Positions 24,940-32,842 of a stretch of 64,000 nt of DNA are shown in pieces. The translations under genes were made by a program, and so were the position numbers. Numbering within the stretch: position 1 is the first letter of the stretch; each line of letters begins with the position of its first letter. Origin of the DNA: JAUMBM01 sp964441755. GTDB lineage: Bacteria; Bacteroidota; Bacteroidia; Chitinophagales; Saprospiraceae. The DNA lies in assembly GCA_964441755.1 (NCBI GenBank), contig CAYTVG010000009.1:62001-126000 (forward strand), in the 5' to 3' direction. Below the pieces are notes generated by a model. It saw only the letters and a list, made by a program, of their open reading frames with translations, did no database searches and was not told the origin of the DNA.

Positions 24940-26307
24940 ATGTTTCCAGCCAGCATATACCAAGCTCGCCGCCGGCAGCTTGTCAATGCCCTTGCCAATC
25001 AGGGTCTGCTCCTCATTATGGGAAATACCGAAAGCCCCATGAACTACGAGGACAATACATATCCCTTTCGGCAAGACAGCAACTTCCTGTATTTCTGCGG
25101 CATCAACAGGCCTGGCATGGCGCTGCTCATGGATACAGCCAGTGGAGAGTCTACGCTGTTTGCAGATAATCTGAGTCTCGATTACCAGGTGTGGATGGGC
25201 GTTCAACCCAGTGGACAGACATGGGCCGAACTCGCAGGTATCGAGCATTGGGCTCCCTTCAGCGACCTCCGCGGCCGCCTCGCTACGGCGAAGCAACTGC
25301 ATTACCTGCCTGCCTACAGAGCTGACAGACAGCTTATGATGGCTGATTTTCTGGCAATATCGCCTATGGCAGTTGCCAGCGGAGCCTCTGTTCCCATGAT
25401 ACAGGCAGTCATTGGCTTGCGTTCGCACAAAGATGCCCTGGAAGTAGCCGAAATTGAAACCGCACTGGCGGTTAGTGCACGTATGTACGCCCGTGCGCTG
25501 GAATTATGCGCCCCCGGTGAGACCGAGCTGCGCATTGCGGGCGAACTTGAAGGCATTGCCATTGCAGGGGGCGGCAGGCTGGCTTATCCGGCCATTATCA
25601 GTGTCGATGGGCACATTCTCCACAACCATTCGCACCACAACACACTACAAGCGGGTCAGTTGCTGCTCCTTGACACCGGAGCTGCCAGCCCTATGCAGTA
25701 TGCCAGCGATATCACGCGCACTTTCCCCGTATCGCGGAGTTTTAGCCAACAGCAGCAGGAAATCTACTCGCTGGTACTGGAAAGCCAGCTGGCAGCCATT
25801 GATATGCTGCGGCCGGGCGTGACTTATCGAGAGGTACACCTCGCCACCGCCCTACATTTGTGCAAAGGGCTGGTTGACATGGGGCTGATGCAGGGAGATC
25901 CTGCCGAAGCAGTCGAAGCCGGCGCCCATGCCTTGTTTTTTCCCCACGGACTTGGACACATGATGGGACTGGACGTCCATGACATGGAAGATCTGGGTGA
26001 AAATTGGGTTGGCTATGCAGCTGATCAGGAACGCAGTACCCAGTTTGGCCTCCGCTCTCTGCGGCTGGCACGCGCACTGGAACCCGGCTTTGTCCTGACA
26101 GTCGAACCCGGCTTGTATTTCATCCCTATCCTCATCGACCGGTGGCGATCCGAAGGATTACACAAATCTTTCATCCGTTACGATGTACTTGAACAGTGGC
26201 GAAATTTTGGTGGTATACGCATTGAAGATAATATTCTTATAACAGAAGAAAGTTGTCGTATCTTGGGAGAATCAATTCCGAAAAATATAGAAACGCTATG
26301 TCGGTAA
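24940..26307 (+). CDS. Xaa-Pro aminopeptidase (M24B)
   Basis: Metallopeptidase releasing N-terminal residues before proline, 455 residues. The N-terminal domain opens with the MNYEDNTYPFRQDSNFLYF segment of aminopeptidase P; the C-terminal pita-bread domain has all five metal ligands: D245 (LLLLDTGA), D257 (SDITRTF), H340 (PHGLGHMMGLDVHD), E389 (TVEPGLY) and E429 (GIRIEDN). The ATG at 24940 is used, since an upstream in-frame TTG would overlap the YdcF gene end. Its last ten bases overlap the start of the CHAT protease gene, so these two peptidase genes are translationally linked. Confidence 0.93.
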   Translation: MFPASIYQARRRQLVNALANQGLLLIMGNTESPMNYEDNTYPFRQDSNFLYFCGINRPGMALLMDTASGESTLFADNLSLDYQVWMGVQPSGQTWAELAGIEHWAPFSDLRGRLATAKQLHYLPAYRADRQLMMADFLAISPMAVASGASVPMIQAVIGLRSHKDALEVAEIETALAVSARMYARALELCAPGETELRIAGELEGIAIAGGGRLAYPAIISVDGHILHNHSHHNTLQAGQLLLLDTGAASPMQYASDITRTFPVSRSFSQQQQEIYSLVLESQLAAIDMLRPGVTYREVHLATALHLCKGLVDMGLMQGDPAEAVEAGAHALFFPHGLGHMMGLDVHDMEDLGENWVGYAADQERSTQFGLRSLRLARALEPGFVLTVEPGLYFIPILIDRWRSEGLHKSFIRYDVLEQWRNFGGIRIEDNILITEESCRILGESIPKNIETLCR

Positions 26308-29300
26308 GCGCTTCCCTTCCCCATGTATGCCGGTCGTTGGCAATGCGACTTGCAACGCTCATCGTCATGACGATGTCGCTGTTACAGCTGTCTGCCCAGT
26401 TGTCTGACAACTTAGACAATATCTATATTGCCAAAAAACTCATCGACGAAAAAGAGTATGCTACAGCTCAAAGCCTGCTTGAAAGCAGCCTGCCGGTTAT
26501 CCCGCCGGGTGATGCTTATCACCAGGCCTATGCACGCATGTGGCTGGGTGAGTGCCTGTTCTATGAGCAGCGCTACGAAGAAGCCCTGAAGGTAACCAAG
26601 CAGGCAGAAGCTATTGTTTACCGGTCAATGGACATCGACACCTTTGAACACACTTTGTTCCTGCTTGGCAACTTAGGAGCCATCCACGGCATGCTGCAGC
26701 AGGAAGAACAGCAGACCCAATACTACCGACTGGCGTTTGACCGGACCAGAAAAGAGTATAAACCAGGCAGTATAGAGTGGGCTGAAGGCTACTTCAACAT
26801 CAGCAACAGTTATTATCGGCGCTTCATGACTGATTCCTGTCTCATCTATCTGGATTCTGCCCTTGTAATAGCTGTCAATAGCCGCAATACGTCCCTCGAG
26901 TCACACATCCTCAGAAATAAATCCGCTGCTTTGGCCAGGTCAGGTGACTATGCCGAGGCCATACGCACGCAAATCAAATCACTTGAATACAATACCGAAC
27001 CCTTTGACATCATCGTTGGTCATCTGAATCTGGCCGATTACCATTTTTCCATAGGCAACTTTGACGAAGCACTTAAGTATATCCAGCTTTCGCAAAGTCA
27101 TCTTTCCAAGCAACAACGGGACGGCTCGCACACAGAATTGGAGGTGACCCTTTATACACAGGGCTGTCAGCTCTACGAGGCGTTGGGCAATACGGCCCAA
27201 TTTGCTGATTATGCGCGTCGCCTGCTGAAGGTAGCAACTGCTTCCCAAAATCCATACCTCATCAAAGTGGCTCTCAACTACCAGGTTCGCCACCAACTCA
27301 TGAGTGCCAACTTTCCGGAGGCCGAGCGCATTGCTCAACAAGCACTCCGTACACATCCCGGTCACTACCCTGAAGTAGACGGGGCGACACACAAATTGCT
27401 TGCAGAAATATACTACCTTAGAGGTCAATATGCACAGGCCAGCACACACATACAGCAGGCGCTTTACCGTATATGCACCGATTTTGGCCCGGACGCAGGA
27501 TCGCAACTGCCCAAAATTTCAAGCATATCCATTGTTGACAAGACGCTGGAGTTGCTTGCCCTGCGAATCAATGTATACACTGGCTGGTGGAAGCAAACGA
27601 ATAATGTGGTCTATGCTCAGGCGGCAGAAAACACCTACAAGCTGGCTGAGGATCTCTTTGACCAGCGGAGAAGTAAAATATACCATTCTGTCTCCCGACA
27701 GGTGCTGGGCAGCCAGATTCGTGAGCTCACGCAGGCTACCCTCGGTCTTTATTACGAGCAGTACGAAAGGAGTCGTTCTGTGAGTTGGATAGAGAAAGCA
27801 TGGTTGCTCATGGAAAATAGTCGTTCGCTGCTGCTGCTCGAAAAATTGCACTTCCGCGATGCTATTAAAGTGCTCCCCAATGATATACGCTATGAAATCG
27901 AGCGCCTTAGCTTCCAAATAACGGATGTTCAGTCGTACCTGGCTGAAACATCTCCATCAGACCCGGATTTTCAACGGCTGCAACGCAAGCTCGCTGATTT
28001 AGAGGGCTTATGGACACAGGCTATGGCCAATTTGTCAGCCACCCATCCGGCTTTCTTCAACTGGATTCACCAGCGACCCAATACTGATCTCGCGGCTGTC
28101 ATGCAGCTCATGAATGACGACAATGAACAGCTAGTCTCGTATTTCGACGGCAACAGACAGCTGTTTGCCGTCGCCATCGATGGTGGGCAGGCCAATTTCT
28201 TCAGGGTAGATCTCCCTTCCAGCAGTACAGAGATGATACAGGCATTGCGCGTGAGTATCAATAATCGCAGTCGCACCGCCTACCAGCAGCTATATGAACT
28301 TTATGACCTGCTGCTTAAGCCTGTGTTGAAAGACAATAAAGGCAGCCGGCTGGCCATCATACCCGATGGACCTTTCTGGCTATTGCCTTTTGAAGTACTA
28401 TTGACGGCGCCTGTAGGTTCAGGCAGGAACAGCTCCCTGCCCTATCTGCTACGCACATACACGGTCAGACTGATGTTTTCCTATCAGACAGCGCTCGTGC
28501 AGCAGCGGGAACGGGCGGGCAGAACATACGCACATACGATTCTGTCCATGGCACCGGCAACCACTGATTTCAAAACTGCCCGTACAGATGTTCCATTTGT
28601 GACAGCCCTGCCTGGTTCTGTAGCCACACAGCGCAAGTTGTCAACCGCTTTTGGCAACAATGGCATCTTTCTGTCAGGCGCTGCAGCTACAGATAAAGCT
28701 TTTCGTCGCTGGTCAAAAGATGCCAGAATCATACACATTGATACTCACGCGTTTCTCAATGATCAAACGCCTGACTATACATGGCTTTTTTTCCAGCCCA
28801 GCGACAATAACAATCCCAATAGTGGTATCATCTCTGCTTCAGAAATTCAACAACTCTCATTGCGTGCTGAGCTGGCTGTGCTGGGGTTCTGTGATTCCGG
28901 TAATGGCAAATTACATGCCGGTGAGGGTCTTGCCAGTCTGGCAAGGGAATTCTATATTGCGGGCTGTTCAAATGTATTGGTGAGTTCATGGGCACTGCCT
29001 GATCAGCCGGCTACCTATATCATGCAGCGATTCTACGACTATCTGTTCTCCGGTATGGGCAAGGCAGCAGCACTGCAGCAAGCCAAGCTGGACTATCTTG
29101 ATGATGAAACCCACCGCTTTGCACTACATCCCTATTTTTGGGCTGGTCTGCAAATGATTGGTGATGATGAGCCCATGGATATGCTGGAAGGGCGGAACGT
29201 GTTTAGTAATAACAGTCGCAATACAAGCAAAATTCCTGTATTCTTTCTAGCTGCAGTAATCGCAGGGCTGGCTGGTTTAGGATGGCTCGCTCGAATGAAA

Positions 29301-29318
29301 GGCATCGGCAATTGGTAA
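26298..29318 (+). CDS. TPR repeat protein with C-terminal CHAT protease domain
   Basis: A 1006-residue protein. After a signal peptide (about 16-34, MRLATLIVMTMSLLQLSAQ) come some 500 residues of TPR-like helical repeats (for example YAEAIRTQIKSLEYN, FDEALKYIQLSQSHL, YAQASTHIQQALYRI). A helical region follows, then a caspase-like CHAT domain (about 610-940) with a plausible dyad: His817 in HIDTHAF and Cys865 in LGFCDSGNG. A C-terminal membrane helix (about 979-998) ends the chain. This suggests the repeats and protease lie in the periplasm, tethered at the C-terminus. CHAT domains with TPRs are known cysteine proteases such as TPR-CHAT of type III-E CRISPR systems, but no CRISPR gene is here. 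The ATG at 26298 overlaps the aminopeptidase stop; 26343 is an alternative start. Confidence 0.88.
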   Translation: MSVSASLPHVCRSLAMRLATLIVMTMSLLQLSAQLSDNLDNIYIAKKLIDEKEYATAQSLLESSLPVIPPGDAYHQAYARMWLGECLFYEQRYEEALKVTKQAEAIVYRSMDIDTFEHTLFLLGNLGAIHGMLQQEEQQTQYYRLAFDRTRKEYKPGSIEWAEGYFNISNSYYRRFMTDSCLIYLDSALVIAVNSRNTSLESHILRNKSAALARSGDYAEAIRTQIKSLEYNTEPFDIIVGHLNLADYHFSIGNFDEALKYIQLSQSHLSKQQRDGSHTELEVTLYTQGCQLYEALGNTAQFADYARRLLKVATASQNPYLIKVALNYQVRHQLMSANFPEAERIAQQALRTHPGHYPEVDGATHKLLAEIYYLRGQYAQASTHIQQALYRICTDFGPDAGSQLPKISSISIVDKTLELLALRINVYTGWWKQTNNVVYAQAAENTYKLAEDLFDQRRSKIYHSVSRQVLGSQIRELTQATLGLYYEQYERSRSVSWIEKAWLLMENSRSLLLLEKLHFRDAIKVLPNDIRYEIERLSFQITDVQSYLAETSPSDPDFQRLQRKLADLEGLWTQAMANLSATHPAFFNWIHQRPNTDLAAVMQLMNDDNEQLVSYFDGNRQLFAVAIDGGQANFFRVDLPSSSTEMIQALRVSINNRSRTAYQQLYELYDLLLKPVLKDNKGSRLAIIPDGPFWLLPFEVLLTAPVGSGRNSSLPYLLRTYTVRLMFSYQTALVQQRERAGRTYAHTILSMAPATTDFKTARTDVPFVTALPGSVATQRKLSTAFGNNGIFLSGAAATDKAFRRWSKDARIIHIDTHAFLNDQTPDYTWLFFQPSDNNNPNSGIISASEIQQLSLRAELAVLGFCDSGNGKLHAGEGLASLAREFYIAGCSNVLVSSWALPDQPATYIMQRFYDYLFSGMGKAAALQQAKLDYLDDETHRFALHPYFWAGLQMIGDDEPMDMLEGRNVFSNNSRNTSKIPVFFLAAVIAGLAGLGWLARMKGIGNW

Positions 29319-29322
29319 ATAC

Positions 29323-29358
29323 TTTTTGCTTTTGTGGCTTCAGCCACAAAAGCAAAAA
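29323..29358. terminator. 17-bp hairpin after the CHAT gene
   Basis: Perfect arms TTTTTGCTTTTGTGGCT / AGCCACAAAAGCAAAAA with a two-base centre, five bases after the CHAT stop. First of a tandem pair. Confidence 0.8.
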
Positions 29359-29361
29359 TAC

Positions 29362-29403
29362 TTAGAGGCCACCTGACAGCATTAGCCGTCAGGTGGCCTC
29401 TAA
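29362..29403. terminator. 16-bp hairpin, second of a tandem pair
   Basis: Perfect arms TTAGAGGCCACCTGAC / GTCAGGTGGCCTCTAA with a ten-base loop, between the convergent CHAT and membrane TPR genes. Confidence 0.8.
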
Positions 29404-29439
29404 AAATAAGTTCTGCAGCGCAGCAACAATATATTTTTG

Positions 29440-30165
29440 TCAATCAATCAACTCGAGTAACGCTCCAGCTTCCGAAGGCAATCTGCCTGAAGCAGCATGC
29501 AGAGAATCGAGTAAATACACAGCTGCTGCTTGTCTTTCGGTACGCAGGTACACCCAAGCCAGCAGATAACGCGCCTGATCGGTTATTGTCCAGTCGACAT
29601 CCTGGTCTACGGCCAGTGATCGCAGTATATCTTCAGCTTGCCGGGGCTGCGTCAGCAGCAATGAATGACCTAAAAAAAGCTGAACCTCTTTAGCTTCAGG
29701 ATACTGCTGACGGTACAATTCGAACTTTTCAGCCGCCTTTGCGTAGTTCTTCGCCTCATACAGGCTGAGTCCCTCAGACAGCAACTGGCTTCCCTCCTCT
29801 GACAGGGCAGCATTGCGGATGGTTCCCAAAGGTGTAGTGGACAGCGGTTGTGCCAGCCTTTCTTCCAGTTGCCTGAAAGCTGTATCCGTGGATGGAGCAG
29901 AAACCGGCATGAGCCACCGCACCACTAGCAGTAACGCCAGCATTGCGAATGCCAATGAAGCCACACGGGTAATGCGCACGCCCAAATTGCGATGCCAGCG
30001 GGCGGTAATACGCCCATCCAGGTCCCGCAGATCCTTTTGTACATTATGCCTACGCCGCAGGCCGTTGGTAGCAAGGCGGTCAAACTCATCCCCCGCTGGA
30101 GAATCGGTAGATTGCAGGGAATTGAGTATTTTTTTTCTTGGTGATGTCTGATCAGAATTTATCAT
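29440..30165 (-). CDS. Membrane-anchored TPR protein, possible anti-sigma or regulator
   Basis: A 241-residue bitopic protein: a basic, cytoplasmic N-terminal region of about 65 residues (RRRHNVQKDLRDLDGRI), a membrane helix (about 67-87), and a periplasmic part with TPR-like repeats (EGLSLYEAKNYAKAAEKFEL and following). It overlaps the end of the ECF sigma factor gene by 14 bases and is co-transcribed with it. The layout (short cytoplasmic head, one helix, periplasmic sensor) is that of many ECF anti-sigma factors, but no zinc-binding anti-sigma motif is visible, so the role is inference. It faces the CHAT protease gene tail to tail. Confidence 0.75.
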   Translation of the reverse strand: MINSDQTSPRKKILNSLQSTDSPAGDEFDRLATNGLRRRHNVQKDLRDLDGRITARWHRNLGVRITRVASLAFAMLALLLVVRWLMPVSAPSTDTAFRQLEERLAQPLSTTPLGTIRNAALSEEGSQLLSEGLSLYEAKNYAKAAEKFELYRQQYPEAKEVQLFLGHSLLLTQPRQAEDILRSLAVDQDVDWTITDQARYLLAWVYLRTERQAAAVYLLDSLHAASGRLPSEAGALLELID

Positions 30166-30757
30166 TAGCAGAGTTTTTTAATGCGTTAGTAAGAAGGCGT
30201 CGTAAATTTCGTCTACCATTTTGGATGTAACTTCGTACCAGGCCCACATCAAAATTGGTGATTACTGCTATCTCCTGGTAGGTTTTGTCCTCAAAATAAA
30301 AAAGCGTCAGGCAAGTCTCCTGTCTGTCGTCCAGTTTTGTCAGCAGACTGGTAAGGAGCTCTATCTCGTCTTCTCCTTCGCCTCTATAAAGAGAGGACAT
30401 TACATCATTTTGCACATCTCCCCCATCAGTATTTTCAGTAATTTCGACGAATAAATGGCGGTAGCGGCCATTTTTTTTCAGTTGCTGGAGACAATGGTTT
30501 TTGGAGATGATGAAGAGCCAGTTTTTAAAATCTTTGATCTCTGTCTTGGGAATATTTTCAATAGCCAGTGCGAAGACGTCCATGACTGCATCCAGAGCGT
30601 CCTGTTGGTGGTTGAGATAATACTGGCACACACCGAGCACATGCGCAGCGTAGCGCTGGAAGAGTGCGGCGGCGGCCCGGTTGTCCTGTGAATCCCTGAG
30701 GCGTTTCAGGAGAATTTCATCGGGTTCCTCACTGTTGTTATGTTTAGAAAATAGCAT
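30152..30757 (-). CDS. ECF-type RNA polymerase sigma factor
   Basis: A 201-residue sigma-70 family factor of the extracytoplasmic-function group. Region 2 includes LFQRYAAHVLGVCQYYLNHQ and DAVMDVFALAIENIPKTEI, followed by the conserved FKNWLFIISKNHCLQQLKK. Region 4 has the helix-turn-helix pattern LDDRQETCLTLFYFEDKTYQ then EIAVITNFDVGLVRSYIQNG and RRNLRRLL. Start chosen at the ATG at 30757 (MLFSKHNN); the longer version needs a TTG. It is followed by an overlapping membrane TPR gene, probably its partner. Two 28-base direct repeats lie upstream and may be its control site. Confidence 0.9.
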   Translation of the reverse strand: MLFSKHNNSEEPDEILLKRLRDSQDNRAAAALFQRYAAHVLGVCQYYLNHQQDALDAVMDVFALAIENIPKTEIKDFKNWLFIISKNHCLQQLKKNGRYRHLFVEITENTDGGDVQNDVMSSLYRGEGEDEIELLTSLLTKLDDRQETCLTLFYFEDKTYQEIAVITNFDVGLVRSYIQNGRRNLRRLLTNALKNSANDKF

Positions 30758-30779
30758 TACGTAAGGTGGATTTCCTGAA

Positions 30780-30873
30780 TTCAACAATGCGAAAACAGCA
30801 GATGTTTAAAGTCTGTATAAGCTTTACGGGTGTATTTATCGCGACTTCAACAACACGAAAATAACAAATGTTT
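30780..30873. repeat. Two imperfect 28-bp direct repeats upstream of the sigma gene
   Basis: Copies at 30780-30807 and 30846-30873 share 23 of 28 positions; both begin TTCAACAA and end ATGTTT on the plus strand with a CGAAAA core. Start-to-start distance is 66 bases. They lie in the only non-coding space before the ECF sigma gene, so they may be operator or duplicated promoter copies. No exact TAnnTTTG is present here. Confidence 0.6.
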
Positions 30874-30984
30874 GTACCTCATGCGATAATCTTTGTGGTA
30901 TACCTCCGTACCAATACGGGCAACCGGTTGCCAGATTCTCTTCATCATCGTCTCACATATTCGCCACAGTCAGTTCCTGACAAC

Positions 30985-32664
30985 TCAAGGATCTCTCCGA
31001 AAAAAGACAAACCCGTTCTTTTCGTATAAACGTACGAAGCCAGGGCGATTACTGAGCTCTTCAGCTTTGTGTATCTTGGTTGCAATATACACAGGTCTGT
31101 CGACAGCTCCTTCAATAAGCCAGTCTTTTTGATAGGCAGAAGGGTTGAGTCCCTGTTTTTTAGCCCCATAAAACAGATGTGCATAAGACTTGTAACCAAA
31201 TGTAGTAGCATAGGCATTTTCGTCAGCTACCTGCTCAAAGAATTCTATGGCCGCCCGCTGGGAGTAGGTTTCAATTTTTCCAACAAACAACCCAAGGCAT
31301 AACCACAAAAAAACCAGCATGCCACCAAGTAATACAGTCATGCCTGTGCGCCAGCGCGCGGCTGCCAGCAGGCGGGTTGCAATAATCAGCACTACCAGCA
31401 ACGCAAGGCCGGCGATCATTTCAGCTCCGGTCCATACAACCGATGCTTCAAGATTGCCCTTGGCAAAAGGATCTTGCACCAGATGTTGCCAGGAGGCAAC
31501 ACTTTTTCCCAGCCAGGGTAACAATAAGGTGATAACTATATAAATGCCTCCTACTGCCCAAAGTCCTGCACGCAGCCATATACCTGCAGGCTGCTTTTTT
31601 CCCCATGCACGGTCTATTGACTCGGCAGCGAGATAGGTCAGGGGAAAGTAGGCTAAGGAGGAATAATGTACAATCTTTGACTGAACGATTGAAAACAAAA
31701 TCACTACTGTCCAAAATAAAAAAATCATCCAACGTCGAAAATCGAGGCGGTAGGCAGGCTCATCGGCCTGGTTAAATCCTCTTTTAAATGCCCGGATGGC
31801 AAAAATCGAGGCAGGGAAACACCCGATCAGCAAGACAACCGGATGAAAGCCGGGAAAGCCTTTGTGCCCTGCATCCGGAGTACTGAACAACCGCCATTGG
31901 TAACGAATGAATTCGGATACAAAAAAGGGTCCGTTGCGGCTCGTTTCCCAACCAAACCATGCCAAGGTGACGAGACCTGCAAAAGCAGTGAACCAGACAA
32001 AGTGAGGTATGCGGATATACAACCTGGCGCGTTGGTATACCCAGTAAACACCGAGTGTGAGAACTGTCAGCAAGTAGGCTACCTGCCCCTTGGTCAGCAT
32101 GGCAAAGCCGATGAAAAGGCCGGCAAGGGCAAATAAGTGCCAGTCTGACTTGCGCTCAGGCAGATACTCCCCACCTGTGCTACGCCAATATCCCCTGATA
32201 AAATAATACAAACCCAAAAAAATAAACAGGTTGAATACGGGGTCGATAATCCCGGATTTGAAGTAGAGAAATGGAAGCACGGAGCACCCATAGACAGCTG
32301 CCCAAATGATGCCCAGCCTTAGTCCTCCCAGCCGCCGGCCGATGTGCAGCAACAGCAAGAGCGTAACAATACCCGTAAGGGCATTGGGAAGGCGTGCCGC
32401 ATACTCCCCTACCCCCAACAGTTGCATGGCCATGGCCTGCAACCAGAAAAAGAAGGGAGGTTTTTCCCAAAATGGCTGAAAATCAATATACACACGGGCA
32501 TACTCTCCGGTTAGCAACATCTCTCTGCTAATCTCCGCAAAATTGATTTCGTCCCAGTCGAACAGATGTAGTCCACCCAAAAAAGGAAGATACATGAGCG
32601 ATGCTACTGCCACGACCACTGCTGAATATAACCAGATTGAACGCTGTTGGGCTTTGTCTATCAT
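30985..32664 (-). CDS. Family 39 glycosyltransferase (ArnT/PMT-like)
   Basis: A 559-residue GT-C membrane glycosyltransferase that uses a polyprenyl-phosphate sugar and works at the periplasmic face. It has about ten to twelve helices. The first periplasmic loop carries the catalytic-type acidic motif DWDEINFAEISREM, followed by FQPFWEKPPFFFWLQ and GVGEYAARLPNAL, all characteristic of the ArnT/PMT_2 family. The C-terminal 90 residues form a soluble domain. Its sugar donor would come from polyprenyl-phosphate glycosyltransferases such as those at 2770 or 21987. Acceptor unknown; lipid A or protein are both possible. Confidence 0.9.
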   Translation of the reverse strand: MIDKAQQRSIWLYSAVVVAVASLMYLPFLGGLHLFDWDEINFAEISREMLLTGEYARVYIDFQPFWEKPPFFFWLQAMAMQLLGVGEYAARLPNALTGIVTLLLLLHIGRRLGGLRLGIIWAAVYGCSVLPFLYFKSGIIDPVFNLFIFLGLYYFIRGYWRSTGGEYLPERKSDWHLFALAGLFIGFAMLTKGQVAYLLTVLTLGVYWVYQRARLYIRIPHFVWFTAFAGLVTLAWFGWETSRNGPFFVSEFIRYQWRLFSTPDAGHKGFPGFHPVVLLIGCFPASIFAIRAFKRGFNQADEPAYRLDFRRWMIFLFWTVVILFSIVQSKIVHYSSLAYFPLTYLAAESIDRAWGKKQPAGIWLRAGLWAVGGIYIVITLLLPWLGKSVASWQHLVQDPFAKGNLEASVVWTGAEMIAGLALLVVLIIATRLLAAARWRTGMTVLLGGMLVFLWLCLGLFVGKIETYSQRAAIEFFEQVADENAYATTFGYKSYAHLFYGAKKQGLNPSAYQKDWLIEGAVDRPVYIATKIHKAEELSNRPGFVRLYEKNGFVFFRRDP

Positions 32665-32842
32665 GCCAAAAACATCATTTTGGATTCTTTAATTTGAGGC
32701 GCGTCCGGGCATTCTTGCCTTAGGCACAAGTGGGTTGATTTTTGCAGGCATTTCCGCATTTTTGCAGAGCTATCTGACTACAAAAGCTATACCGGCACAA
32801 AAGAACCGTATGGACCCCGAAGAATAAATACGGCATACGCTC

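Noticed and set aside
26298..29318. CHAT protein as part of a type III-E CRISPR (craspase) system
   Set aside because: No repeats, Cas7-11 or other cas genes in the window, and the protein has an export signal and a membrane helix.
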